A DNA stretch of 23,905 bases from Syntrophaceae bacterium UBA2208 (GCA_002327885.1 DCUS01000228.1:1-23905); one strand, 5' to 3'; shown: positions 1-7,972, counted from the stretch's first letter. Notes: a model not told the origin generated them from the sequence alone. Numbers and translations are program-made.

Positions 1-5
1 AGAAT

Positions 6-1397
6 ATGAAAAATTGGCTTGATACCATCATCGATTCTTCCTATGACGGCCTCTGGATCTGCGACCATGAAGGGAAAGTGATTAGAATCAATAAAGCTTC
101 GGAGAAGATCAACCAAGTAAAGGCTGAAGAAGTTGTTGGTAAAAATATGAAAGAGTTGATTGCTGAAGGCTTTTTCGATAAGTCTGTTACATTAGAGGTT
201 CTAAAGAGAAAGACCACTGTAACGATGATTCAAAAGATTAAAAGTGACAAAAAAATTCTGGTCACTGGTAATCCAATTTTCAATGAGATAGGGGAGATCG
301 CTTTTGTTGTAACCAATGACCGTGACATTTCAGAATTAGACCATTTGAGAAGTCAACTTCAGGAAGCTCAGGCTCTAGCAAAGGGCTATATTTCAAAACT
401 ATCTGAGTTGGAGATGAAGGGAGTTGATCTCTCCAGCATTATTTTTCAGAGCAAAGAGATGGAGAGAATCATTGAAATGGCCTTAAGGGTGGCTAATGTG
501 GATTCAACCGTTCTCCTCCTTGGAGAATCTGGCGTTGGAAAAGGCATGATTGCAAAACTGATTCACAAACAATCAGAACGGACTAATGGTCCTTTTATAC
601 GAGTTGATTGCGCTGGGCTGCCTGACTCTCTTGTTGAATCAGAACTGTTTGGCTATGAGAAAGGAGCTTTTACGGGAGCGAAAACTGAAGGGAAACCCGG
701 ACTCTTTGAACTTGCCAACAAGGGGACCCTCTTCCTCGATGAGATTGGCGAAATCCCCTTAGCCACTCAATCAAAGTTGCTTCGTTTCTTAGAAGATCAT
801 GAAATTATCCGTGTAGGAGGAACGGAACCTAAGGAGATCGATGTGAGGATCATTGCAGCCACGAACAAGAACATTGACGAAATGGTAACTGCCAAGACCT
901 TCAGAAAGGACCTTTATTATCGACTCAATGTTGTTCCAATTCATATTCTCCCACTAAGGGAGAGAAGAGATGATATCCTGCCTTTAATCTTTCATTTTCT
1001 TGAAAAATTTAATAAGGCCTACCGGAAAGAAAAGATTCTTGCCCCGGAAACAATTGAAGCATTATGCAGGTATGATTTTCCAGGGAATATACGTGAATTG
1101 GCGAATATTATTGAAAGACTTTTAGTAGTAGTAGAAAAAAAACGGATTGAGGTTAAAGATCTGCCGAGTGCAATTTCAGTCTACGGGACTAAAGAATTAC
1201 CCTATCCATTCCTATTTGAAGGAATTCCACTCAAAGATGCTTTGAATGAATATGAGAGCGTGATTATCCAAAAGACTCTTACAAAGTATGGTTCTCAACG
1301 AGAGGCGGCCAAAGCCTTGAAAGTAGATCAGGCTACCATTTCAAGAAAGGTTAAGAAACGCTCTTTTTATAAAAGTAATGTAATATTGCATAAATAA
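6..1397 (+). CDS. Sigma-54-dependent transcriptional activator (PAS-AAA+-HTH)
   Basis: Enhancer-binding protein that remodels sigma-54 RNA polymerase by ATP hydrolysis; cytoplasmic. Visible order: PAS sensor domain (about residues 5-115), short coiled linker (110-135), AAA+ domain (about 145-370), and C-terminal Fis-type helix-turn-helix (about 428-450). The AAA+ domain has Walker A GESGVGKG (173-180), the sigma-54 contact loop GAFTGA (220-225), Walker B FLDE (243-246), an arginine-finger region around R300/R306 and FPGNIREL (358-365). It has no receiver domain, so a small molecule or redox signal sensed by PAS is more likely than phosphorylation. The ATG lies 5 bases from the window edge with no upstream stop visible, so the protein could be longer; a single-PAS activator of about 460 residues is nevertheless a normal length. 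Its probable target is the gabT-like gene downstream, which has a -24/-12-like promoter. The family is certain; the signal is unknown. Confidence 0.93.
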   Translation: MKNWLDTIIDSSYDGLWICDHEGKVIRINKASEKINQVKAEEVVGKNMKELIAEGFFDKSVTLEVLKRKTTVTMIQKIKSDKKILVTGNPIFNEIGEIAFVVTNDRDISELDHLRSQLQEAQALAKGYISKLSELEMKGVDLSSIIFQSKEMERIIEMALRVANVDSTVLLLGESGVGKGMIAKLIHKQSERTNGPFIRVDCAGLPDSLVESELFGYEKGAFTGAKTEGKPGLFELANKGTLFLDEIGEIPLATQSKLLRFLEDHEIIRVGGTEPKEIDVRIIAATNKNIDEMVTAKTFRKDLYYRLNVVPIHILPLRERRDDILPLIFHFLEKFNKAYRKEKILAPETIEALCRYDFPGNIRELANIIERLLVVVEKKRIEVKDLPSAISVYGTKELPYPFLFEGIPLKDALNEYESVIIQKTLTKYGSQREAAKALKVDQATISRKVKKRSFYKSNVILHK

Positions 1398-1706
1398 ATG
1401 ACAAATTGCATCTCGTCTTAATTAATAATTTCAGTAAGTTGTACTCTAACACTATTTTAACGAATAAAATTTTATGCACTTATGCATATCAATTATCTTT
1501 TCTGCATATTCTTCCCTTTCATTCGATCCCGAAATCCAAAACTGATTTCATCTTTTATTCCAATTTGTTAGAGAAAACATCTCTCTATAATCCTTATTAT
1601 TAAATAATTTTTAGATTCTGGCATAAATAATGTATTTCATTTTATTTTTGCGCACCACCTTTTAAGACTTCATGGAGTTATAGTAATAGCAAGAGGGATA
1701 GATGAC
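1398..1706. other. AT-rich intergenic region with repeated TATGCA/TTGCAT motifs
   Basis: About 310 bases without a credible gene. The stretch is very AT-rich. It contains several copies of a TTGCA/TATGCA core, at about 1386, 1406, 1473, 1481 and 1503. The copies at 1473 and 1481 are in tandem and the latter is a TATGCATA palindrome. They lie 100-230 bases upstream of the candidate sigma-54 promoter, the distance at which enhancer-binding activators usually bind, so they could be upstream activating sites. That is inference; such AT-rich words also arise by chance. A 65-codon open frame at 1406-1603 has low-complexity composition and no ribosome site, so it is not called. Confidence 0.35.
1619..1634 (+). 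promoter_or_regulatory. Candidate sigma-54 (-24/-12) promoter for the GabT-like gene
   Basis: The sequence TGGCATAAATAATGTA matches the sigma-54 consensus TGGCAC-N5-TTGCA at the -24 element (TGGCA) with the exact spacing to a degenerate -12 element (ATGTA, T in place of the C of the GC pair). It lies 73 bases upstream of the TTG start at 1707, directly downstream of a gene for a sigma-54 activator. Context supports it; the -12 mismatch weakens it. Confidence 0.45.
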
Positions 1707-3011
1707 TTGAAAACCGATAAGTTATTAGCCGAAAGGAATAAACATATCCCACAGGGGCCCTTTAATACTCATCCAATTTTTGTGGAGAAAGCAAAAGGAG
1801 CCATCATTACTGATGTGGAAGGGAAAGAATATATTGACTTTGCTGGTGGTATTGGAGTTAACAACGTGGGTCATTGCAATGAAGAAGTGCTAAAGGCTGT
1901 CCAGGATCAAATCCAGAAGTATATTCACACCTGTTTCCATGTAGTGATGTATGAACCGTATGTGGAGTTAGCCAAAAAGTTGAACTCCATCACACCCGGG
2001 AACTTCCCCAAAAAGACGATGTTTGCCAACAGCGGTGCGGAGGCAGTTGAAAATGCTGTGAAGGTTGCCAGGCATGCGACTGGTAGACCAGCAATCATTG
2101 CTTTTGAAGATGCCTTCCATGGCCGGACACTCTTGGCCCTAAGCCTCACCAGTAAGATGAAACCTTATAAGTTTGGGTTTTCTCCTTATGCTCCAGAAAT
2201 TTACAGGATGCCCTATGCCTACTGTTACCGATGTGCTTTTAGTTTGGAATACCCTTCTTGTGAAATTCGTTGCGCTTATTTTTTAAGAGACTTTTTCGAT
2301 ACCCATATCTCCGCAGAGCATGTAGCTACTTTGATTGTGGAACCGGTATTGGGCGAAGGAGGGTTTGTTGTCCCTCCTAAGGAGTATTTCAATATCCTTC
2401 ACAAAATCTGCCAAGAAAATGGAATTGTTTTTATTGCTGATGAAGTTCAAACGGGCTTTGGCCGAACCGCCAAGATGTTTGCCATGGAGCACTATGATGT
2501 ACAGCCTGACATTATTGTTATGGCTAAATCGATGGCTGGAGGTTTTCCCCTCAGTGCTATTACGGGGAAAGCTGAATTGATGGATCATCCCCAGGTAGGA
2601 GGATTGGGAGGAACATTTGCTGGCAATCCAGTAGCTTGTCGAGCAGCATTGGCTGCCTTAGACCAGTTTGGAAAGAAAAATCTCTTAAAGCAGGCGGAAA
2701 AAATCGGTAAAAGAGTCCTTGAAAAGTTTAAAGAATTTCAAGAAGTTTACCCAGTGGTCGGAGACGTCAGGGGATTAGGGGCAATGGTGGGGATGGAACT
2801 CGTGGTGGATCGAAAGACCAAGGAACCGGCGACGGCCTTCACAAAGAGACTGATTGAGCTCTGCCGAGAAAAAGGATTGCTGATGGTTTCAGCGGGGACC
2901 TACTCCAACATCATCCGTCCATTGATGCCACTTGTAATAGCAGATGATCATCTTGAGCAAGGACTTTCAATCATCCAAGAAACTTTCCATGATCTTTTAA
3001 GCACCATATGA
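1707..3011 (+). CDS. Class III PLP aminotransferase, 4-aminobutyrate aminotransferase-like
   Basis: Fold-type I pyridoxal-phosphate enzyme that would move the amino group of an omega-amino acid or amine to a keto acid, giving a semialdehyde; cytoplasmic. At 434 residues it has the usual length. Features: SGAEAVENA phosphate-binding region (109-117), D245 in the IADEVQTG motif (PLP ring nitrogen), Schiff-base lysine K274 in MAKSMAGG, and GGTFAGNP near 303. It carries a four-cysteine insert, C173-x2-C176-x8-C185-x3-C189, not found in classical E. coli GabT; the second aminotransferase in this window has the same insert. The start is TTG at 1707, with an AGAGGG ribosome site about 10 bases upstream; the nearby ATG at 1702 is in another frame. 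Probably sigma-54 controlled. GABA is the best guess by resemblance; beta-alanine, ornithine-like or other diamine substrates are possible. Confidence 0.9.
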   Translation: MKTDKLLAERNKHIPQGPFNTHPIFVEKAKGAIITDVEGKEYIDFAGGIGVNNVGHCNEEVLKAVQDQIQKYIHTCFHVVMYEPYVELAKKLNSITPGNFPKKTMFANSGAEAVENAVKVARHATGRPAIIAFEDAFHGRTLLALSLTSKMKPYKFGFSPYAPEIYRMPYAYCYRCAFSLEYPSCEIRCAYFLRDFFDTHISAEHVATLIVEPVLGEGGFVVPPKEYFNILHKICQENGIVFIADEVQTGFGRTAKMFAMEHYDVQPDIIVMAKSMAGGFPLSAITGKAELMDHPQVGGLGGTFAGNPVACRAALAALDQFGKKNLLKQAEKIGKRVLEKFKEFQEVYPVVGDVRGLGAMVGMELVVDRKTKEPATAFTKRLIELCREKGLLMVSAGTYSNIIRPLMPLVIADDHLEQGLSIIQETFHDLLSTI

Positions 3012-3173
3012 AATGAACTCTTAAATTTCTTAAAAGTGATATACCGTATCAGCGAGAAGATTGGGTAGAAAAACAAAATTTCCTTGGATGAGTTGTAGAA
3101 TGAGTAAAAAATATTAAGCGCCAAACATAGAGGTGGCCATTTATTTTGGATTATAATTGAAGGAGGATTTATT

Positions 3174-4058
3174 ATGATCATAGACATTCATACTCATGTA
3201 GGGGAGTATAAAAAACACTGGTCAGAAATGTTCGCCAAAATAGTTTCTGGGGCTTTTGCATTTGATCCTAACCACTGGACTACCGAACCTGATAAATTCA
3301 CAAGAGAAATGGATGAAGCTGGAGTGGATAAAATAGTTGTAGTCGCCCTAGACATTACAAATATTGATCCCGGGACAAAAATTCCTGATGAGTATATTTA
3401 TGACAATTATATCAAGAGGGATCCAAATAGATTCATGGGTTTCTCATGTGTCTTACCTAAAGACTCAATGGGTAGATTTTCACCTGAAAGCCTAAAGCAA
3501 TTTGAGAGAGCGATAACCGAGCTTGGGTTCAAAGGGATGAAAGCTCTACCCAGTTATTCACATTATCCACCTAATGATAAAATAATGTATCCATTCTATC
3601 AAAAGGCGGTTGAACTTGGGGTTCCGGTACTTCTCCATATGGGTGCAACGTCGTACAGTTACGCCAAATTAGAGTATGGCCATCCAGTGTATCTCGATGA
3701 GGTGGCACTTGATTTTCCAGACTTGAAGATATGCGCGGCACACACGGCTTACCCTTGGACGAAGGAACTATTTGCTGTGATGAGGAAGTGCCACAATGTA
3801 TACACAGATATATCTGCTCTTTGTATGCGTCCCATGGAACTTGCATGGAATATTGTTTTGGCAAAGGAATATAATCTTTTAGAGAGAATAATGTGGGGAA
3901 CAGATTATCCCGCCTGTAATCCGAAGACCTATATTAATTGGGTAAAAACAGGATTAAATGAAATTTTGGAGAAATGCGGTTGGCCAACTTTAACAATGGA
4001 AGAAATAAAGCAAATCCTTGGCGCGAATGCTTCAAGATTTTTAGGGCTAAAAAATTGA
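3174..4058 (+). CDS. Amidohydrolase family 2 (ACMSD-like) metal-dependent hydrolase/decarboxylase
   Basis: TIM-barrel enzyme of the amidohydrolase-2 family (PF04909), which includes aminocarboxymuconate-semialdehyde decarboxylase, gamma-resorcylate decarboxylase and lactonase-type hydrolases. Metal and catalytic residues are all in place: H6-x-H8 near the N-terminus (DIHTH), H155 in VLLHMG, H190 in AAHTAYPW and D244 in GTDYP. The 294-residue length fits the family. No signal peptide, so cytoplasmic. A strong AGGAGG site precedes the ATG by about 7 bases. It sits 160 bases after the aminotransferase and 82 bases before a Rid gene, which suggests a shared degradative pathway. The substrate cannot be told from sequence: hydrolysis of an amide or lactone and non-oxidative decarboxylation are both possible. 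Confidence 0.87.
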   Translation: MIIDIHTHVGEYKKHWSEMFAKIVSGAFAFDPNHWTTEPDKFTREMDEAGVDKIVVVALDITNIDPGTKIPDEYIYDNYIKRDPNRFMGFSCVLPKDSMGRFSPESLKQFERAITELGFKGMKALPSYSHYPPNDKIMYPFYQKAVELGVPVLLHMGATSYSYAKLEYGHPVYLDEVALDFPDLKICAAHTAYPWTKELFAVMRKCHNVYTDISALCMRPMELAWNIVLAKEYNLLERIMWGTDYPACNPKTYINWVKTGLNEILEKCGWPTLTMEEIKQILGANASRFLGLKN

Positions 4059-4140
4059 TTTAAATAGATAAAAACTGAATTGTTATTAAATCTCTAGGGC
4101 TTGTATTGAAGACTGTCAAAAATATCAAAGGTGACGAAAT

Positions 4141-4539
4141 ATGATAAAGCAAGCAATCCACGCAAAAAGTGTCCCAGAACCTACAAAATTATATTCTAGG
4201 GGTATTGTTGTCTCTAACCCTAAGAACCTCATATTTCTTTCTGCTCGTGGGAATCCTAAGGGAAAAGGAATAAGGGAACAAACCTTGGGAATCTATAAAG
4301 ATATAACAGAATTATTGAAAGAAGCAGGTGCATCTTGGGTTAATGTTGTGAGAGTCTTATTTATCTTGAAGGATAGCGACAACAGAGAAAGAGATTATGA
4401 AGAATTTGATAAAGCTAGGATAGATTTCTATAGTGAAGTAGATGTAAAACCACCGTACCCTGTGAGCACAGGCATTTTGGCAAGATTACCTGGTGAGGAA
4501 TTTTTAATAGAATTAGAAGTTACAGCTGTAATTGAGTAG
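4141..4539 (+). CDS. Rid (YjgF/YER057c/UK114) family protein lacking the canonical arginine
   Basis: Small trimeric protein of the Rid superfamily, whose archetype RidA hydrolyses reactive enamine/imine intermediates made by PLP enzymes. The 132-residue protein shows the family core (REQTLGIYKDI around 45-55, the ARLPGEEFLIELE block at 114-126). In RidA the C-terminal block carries an arginine (R105 in E. coli) that binds the substrate carboxylate. Aligning on the shared ARLP places V108 at that site (PYPVSTG), so imine deaminase activity of the RidA type is doubtful; it probably belongs to one of the divergent Rid subgroups. An AAGGTGA ribosome site lies about 7 bases before the ATG. Its place after an aminotransferase and an amidohydrolase suggests a pathway-specific role, perhaps a cyclic amide or enamine step. 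Family certain, activity unknown. Confidence 0.85.
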   Translation: MIKQAIHAKSVPEPTKLYSRGIVVSNPKNLIFLSARGNPKGKGIREQTLGIYKDITELLKEAGASWVNVVRVLFILKDSDNRERDYEEFDKARIDFYSEVDVKPPYPVSTGILARLPGEEFLIELEVTAVIE

Positions 4540-4609
4540 GCTTTTAAATTGAATTCTAAATAATTATTTAAGTTTCCAAGGAACAAGAAACTTTATTGAA
4601 CCATTAATG

Positions 4610-4627
4610 AAAATCTCAAGAGATTTT
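4610..4627 (+). terminator. Perfect 8-bp inverted repeat, possible weak terminator
   Basis: AAAATCTC and GAGATTTT form a perfect palindrome with a 2-base centre, 70 bases after the Rid gene stop, followed by a T-rich stretch (4636-4660). It could end the aminotransferase-Rid transcript or be an operator for the transporter receptor gene. The stem is AT-rich, so termination would be weak. Confidence 0.35.
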
Positions 4628-4745
4628 AAGATTATTTTATTCAATAATTATTTTTATTAATCTAATTAAAAGGGGGTGATTTCATAGATTTTATTACAAA
4701 TATTTTTGGTGTAATGAAAAATAAATTAAAAAGGAGGTAATGTAT

Positions 4746-5969
4746 ATGCTTTTTAAAAAAGTTGGAACGATATTAATTGTTATAATGGCTAGTATGATGC
4801 TGACTTCAACACTGGGTGCTGCAAATCGTGATTTTAGCAAAATCGAAACAGTTAGGATTGGTGTTCTGGGTAATATTCAAGAGCCCTCTTCGATTGGGAT
4901 TTTCAATGCTACGAAAATGGCTGCCGAAGAACTTAATGCGGCCGGGGGAATTCTAGGGAAAAAGATAGAGATTATAGAAGGTGATACTGAAGGGAAGACT
5001 GAAAAAGGGATAAACGCTTTCAAAAAACTTACCCTATCAGATAAGGTTGATGTTTTGGTGGGGGAAAGTGTCAGTGGTGTTGCATTGGCTCTCCAAAATT
5101 ACCTGCCGCAATCTGAGATCGTCTATGTTGCCATAGTATCCTCCCCTGCTTTTACAGAAAATATTAAGAAAAACTACAATCAATACAAATATTCATTCAG
5201 AAACAGTATTAATGGTCATCGTCAAGAGAAATGGGCATTAAAGTTCCTTACTGAATTTGTGCGTGGGGAACTTGGATACAATAAGATCGCTATACTTTCT
5301 GAAAATGCAAAATGGGCACAAGATTATGCTCCTTACTTGAAAACGGATCTAGAGAAGGTAGGTATGGAAGTGGTTTTCTTCGAGATGTTCGACATGGATG
5401 TTAAAGATTTCTCTCCAATCTTTACCCTAATCAAATCCAAAGGTGCTCAGTGGATCGCTGAGGTGGTAGCTTGGGGAGCAACAGTTCCGCTTGTCAAATC
5501 CTGGCAAGAAATCAAACCGGCACCAATGGGGTTGGTTAACGCAACAAGCATGGACTCCAAATTCTGGGAAATGACAGATGGCAGATGCCTGAGCCAAGTC
5601 ACCTTCAATTTTATTTCAAGAGCGCCCCTTACTGACAAAACGATTCCCTTTTGGGATAAATACATAAAGAAATATGGGACTAATCCTGTTTATACCACTG
5701 GTTTTAGCTATGATACGATTTATATGCTGGCCGAAGTCATTAAACAAAAGAAGTCAGTGAAATCCGATGATATAATTAGTGGCCTCGAAAACATCACATA
5801 CAAAGGTGTACTTCATCCAGAGACTGCTTTTGACAAAGAATCCCACGATTTGCTAGAAGGAAGATATGTGATGCCCATGGTTCAATGGCAATCTGGGGGT
5901 AAACAAATTGTGATTTGGCCTAAACAATTTAAAACTGGTAATTACATTCCCCCTACTTGGTGGAAATAA
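4746..5969 (+). CDS. Periplasmic amino-acid-type substrate-binding protein of an ABC (HAAT) transporter
   Basis: Type I periplasmic binding protein of the Leu/Ile/Val-binding family (Peripla_BP_6), which captures the solute for the LivHMGF membrane complex downstream. A signal peptide is visible: LFKK, then a hydrophobic core to about residue 20, with cleavage probably after STLGA. The mature part starts with VRIGVLGNIQEPSS, typical of the family, followed by a conserved AAEELNAAGGILGKKIE block. The open frame begins at 4740, but AGGAGG ends only 2 bases before that ATG and 8 bases before the ATG at 4746, so 4746 (407 residues) is the better start. The ligand is not predictable: binding proteins of this family take branched-chain amino acids, amides, urea or aromatic acids. 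Separated from livH by terminator-like hairpins and an insertion-sequence remnant, so the receptor and membrane genes may be transcribed separately. Confidence 0.9.
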   Translation: MLFKKVGTILIVIMASMMLTSTLGAANRDFSKIETVRIGVLGNIQEPSSIGIFNATKMAAEELNAAGGILGKKIEIIEGDTEGKTEKGINAFKKLTLSDKVDVLVGESVSGVALALQNYLPQSEIVYVAIVSSPAFTENIKKNYNQYKYSFRNSINGHRQEKWALKFLTEFVRGELGYNKIAILSENAKWAQDYAPYLKTDLEKVGMEVVFFEMFDMDVKDFSPIFTLIKSKGAQWIAEVVAWGATVPLVKSWQEIKPAPMGLVNATSMDSKFWEMTDGRCLSQVTFNFISRAPLTDKTIPFWDKYIKKYGTNPVYTTGFSYDTIYMLAEVIKQKKSVKSDDIISGLENITYKGVLHPETAFDKESHDLLEGRYVMPMVQWQSGGKQIVIWPKQFKTGNYIPPTWWK

Positions 5970-5990
5970 TAAACAGACGAATTCTATCCG

Positions 5991-6031
5991 GGGGTTTAAG
6001 CTTAGATAAGAATGGTCCGATAGCTTAACCC
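5991..6031 (+). repeat. Inverted repeat after the receptor gene
   Basis: GGGTTTAAGCT (5992-6002) pairs with AGCTTAACCC (6022-6031), leaving one bulged T, around a 19-base loop. It starts about 20 bases after the receptor stop codon and is the first of three hairpins in the 5990-6140 zone. There is no T-run after it, so it is more likely an mRNA-stabilising or processing hairpin than a terminator. Confidence 0.4.
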
Positions 6032-6054
6032 TCCCATGAATACAATGAACCACT

Positions 6055-6073
6055 CCCTGGTTTTAACCCAGGG
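6055..6073 (+). repeat. Short hairpin CCCTGG/CCAGGG
   Basis: CCCTGG (6055-6060) pairs with CCAGGG (6068-6073) across a 7-base loop. It is the second of three hairpins between the receptor gene and livH. No U-tract follows, so termination by this one alone is unlikely. Confidence 0.35.
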
Positions 6074-6112
6074 GTTCAGGCCCCCGCTTCACTTCGAAAG
6101 GATGCCATCCAT

Positions 6113-6140
6113 CCCCAGTCTTAAAAGCCTGGGGTTTTTT
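6113..6140 (+). terminator. Rho-independent terminator after the ABC receptor gene
   Basis: CCCCAG (6113-6118) and CTGGGG (6129-6134) form a strong GC stem; CTT/AAG extend it after one mismatch. It is followed at once by six T (6135-6140). This is the classical intrinsic terminator layout. It lies about 145 bases after the receptor stop codon, so receptor mRNA would end here. Extra expression of the receptor over the membrane subunits is common in such operons, and a leaky terminator here would serve that. Confidence 0.7.
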
Positions 6141-6221
6141 GGCATAGCTTATAAAATTGCTTTAAGCGCCTCTGAATACGGACTTATTAGACAATTGGGT
6201 CCTCATTACAATCGTGGATTT

Positions 6222-7106
6222 TTATATACTTTTTGGTTGTTTCGAGAGCAGTTGACCGAAGCGGGGGTGATTGAAAAAGCTTTTGACCAATTTGAAGCGT
6301 ATCTTTGCGAACAAGGTTTCTCGGCCCGCAAAGGGCAGATTGTAGACGCCAGTATCGTTCCTGTACCGAAGCAGAGGAACAGTCGGGAAGAAAATAAGAG
6401 GATCAAGCAAGGAGAGGTTACAGAAGACTGGAGTGAGCAGAAGAAGCGGCAGAAGGATACGGAGGCGCGCTGGACCAAGAAGAACGGACAGAACTACTAC
6501 GGTTATAAGAATCATATCGATGTGGATGTGAAGCATAAACTGATTCGCAGCTATGAGGTGACCTCAGCGTCGGTTCATGACAGTCAGGTCTTTGAGGGTC
6601 TTTTGGATGAAGATAACAGAAGTCGGGATGTGTGGGTGGATTCTGCCTACCGTTCGGAGGAGAAACTCAGAGAGTTGAAGCAACGAGAGTATCGGGAGCA
6701 TCTTCAGCGCAAGGGATGCAAGCACAAGAAGCTGACGGATCGAGAGGCCCAGGGGAATCGGACGCGTTCCCGAATTCGGAGTCGTGTGGAACATGTCTTT
6801 GGGGTGCAGGCGAAGCGGGCGGGGAGGCTGATCGTACGGGCCATTGGTCTGGTTAGGGTGAAGGTCAAGGTTGGGTTGAGGAATCTGGCTTACAATTTGG
6901 ATCGATACTGTGTGTTGGTGGGGACATGATTGCTCTGGACATGTCCACTGGGTAAAATGACCCAGTAGGATCGCTAAAAAGCGATCAAAAGGGGACTTCA
7001 GATAGGTTTTGTTAGATGAATGATCGACTTTTCTGTTTAACATTTCTGGTAATTTCGATTCAACGAATTCCTAACTCTCGAAAGTCAAATTATTAGAGGT
7101 TGCCTT
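6222..7106 (+). mobile_element. Remnant of an IS5-family insertion sequence, left end lost
   Basis: Spans the recognisable transposase part (from about 6222) to an apparent right terminus at 7087-7106. The right boundary is inferred: AATTATTAGAGGTTGCCTTA there matches, at 18 of 20 positions, the right terminus of the MITE-like repeat at 12607-12716 (12700-12719), suggesting a shared terminal inverted repeat. No matching left end was found between 5970 and 6222, in line with the missing N-terminus. The element lies between the ABC receptor and livH and ends about 5 bases before the livH start, so it may have replaced the original livH leader. Confidence 0.6.
6947..6986. repeat. Two adjacent perfect hairpins in the IS 3' region
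   Basis: ACTGGGT/ACCCAGT (6947-6953 and 6960-6966, 6-base loop) is followed after 2 bases by GATCGCT/AGCGATC (6969-6975 and 6980-6986, 4-base loop). Both stems are perfect 7-bp. Four A follow rather than T, so a plus-strand intrinsic terminator is not supported. They may block read-through transcription or be recognition structures near the element end. Confidence 0.5.
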
Positions 7107-7111
7107 AAAAC

Positions 7112-7972
7112 ATGGCAACGTTTTTAAATATTATTGTCTTAGGTACGATTTGGGGGGCATTATACAGTCTCATAGCAGTAGGCTTCACTCTTATATTTGG
7201 AGTGGCAAGGATCATCAATTTAGCACATGGATCCTTTTATATGATAGGAGCCTATCTATCTTACACCTTCGTTTCAGTATTGAAGATAAACGTGCCTTTA
7301 TCAACTCTATTGGCTATAACTGTCACATCTCTGATCGGGATGATCATTGATCGATTCGGCATCAGACCAATGCGAGAACGTCATGCTTATGTGCTCATCC
7401 TTACTTTGGCACTTGCAGTTTTTTTCCAAGAACTAACGCATGCTATTTACGGACCTTATGGTAAAGCGGTTAAAAACTTTGTTACTGGGGAGATTACCCT
7501 AATAAGTCTAAACATATCCTATCAGAAAATCTTAACCTTCTTAGTTTCAGGATTATTGGTCACACTACTCTGGTTTTTTATAAAGAGGACGAGAACAGGA
7601 AAATCGATTTCTGCTGTAGCACAGAATCAATATGCTGCAACCCTTGTTGGTATACAACCCGAGGGAGTCTATTTGATAACAATGGGAATCTCTGCAGGTC
7701 TCGCAGCAGTGGCAGGAGTTTTCATCTCGCCCATTTTGGAAGCCGTCCCTAGCATGTGGGTTTTTCCATTATTTAAAGCCTTTGCAATTGTAATTATCGG
7801 AGGACTGGGAAGTCTCGAGGGAGCTATTATCGCAAGTATGCTCCTAGGATATACCGAGACTCTTGTTAGTGTTTTAATATCTGTCAAATATCCTGATATA
7901 GTGTACCTTGTTGCCATAATACTTACATTGGTCTTACGTCCCACTGGGTTCTTTGGAAAAAAGGCCCATTAA
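7112..7972 (+). CDS. livH: Branched-chain amino-acid-type ABC transporter permease LivH
   Basis: Inner-membrane permease of the HAAT family, one of two channel-forming subunits. About eight membrane segments are visible over 286 residues, starting with LYSLIAVGFTLIFG. Family markers: RIINLAHGSFYMIGAY (33-48) and the cytoplasmic coupling block RTRTGKSISAVAQ (159-171) followed by A176 and LVGI, which contacts the ATPases. Length is normal. The ATG at 7112 has only a weak AGAGG 12 bases upstream, lying inside the putative insertion-sequence terminus. First gene of livHMGF, all on the same strand with short gaps (24 bases to livM). The substrate is unknown; the gene name gives family membership, not specificity. 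Confidence 0.93.
   Translation: MATFLNIIVLGTIWGALYSLIAVGFTLIFGVARIINLAHGSFYMIGAYLSYTFVSVLKINVPLSTLLAITVTSLIGMIIDRFGIRPMRERHAYVLILTLALAVFFQELTHAIYGPYGKAVKNFVTGEITLISLNISYQKILTFLVSGLLVTLLWFFIKRTRTGKSISAVAQNQYAATLVGIQPEGVYLITMGISAGLAAVAGVFISPILEAVPSMWVFPLFKAFAIVIIGGLGSLEGAIIASMLLGYTETLVSVLISVKYPDIVYLVAIILTLVLRPTGFFGKKAH

Larger units (their letters stand above)
6036..6929 (+). pseudogene. IS5-family transposase, N-terminally truncated
   Basis: DDE transposase of the IS5 family (IS5 subgroup), which cuts and joins element ends. All three catalytic residues are present: D104 (IVDAS), D202 (WVDSAYRS) and E252 (RSRVEHVFG). Family-specific blocks are also present: REENKRIKQGE, ARWTKKNG-x-x-YYGYKNH, and NLAYNLDR near the end. 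Recognisable homology begins only at about residue 64 (FWLFREQL), near base 6222. The roughly 90-100 residues that normally precede it, with the DNA-binding N-terminus, are missing. The open frame back to 6036 is chance reading through the host terminator region, whose hairpins it overlaps. No ribosome site precedes the ATG at 6036. Probably inactive. Its base composition is richer in GC than the flanking transporter genes, consistent with transfer. Confidence 0.85.

Noticed and set aside
1406..1603. 65-codon plus-strand ORF in the gap after the sigma-54 activator
   Set aside because: Low-complexity AT-rich composition (rich in Leu, Asn, Tyr, Ser), no ribosome site and no recognisable motif; more likely an upstream control region.
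3012..3173. TGGCC...TTTTGG element before the amidohydrolase as a sigma-54 promoter
   Set aside because: The GG-to-GC spacing is off by one base and the -12 GC is absent.
6564..7043. 159-codon minus-strand ORF
   Set aside because: Antisense to the IS5 transposase; proline- and histidine-rich without domain features.
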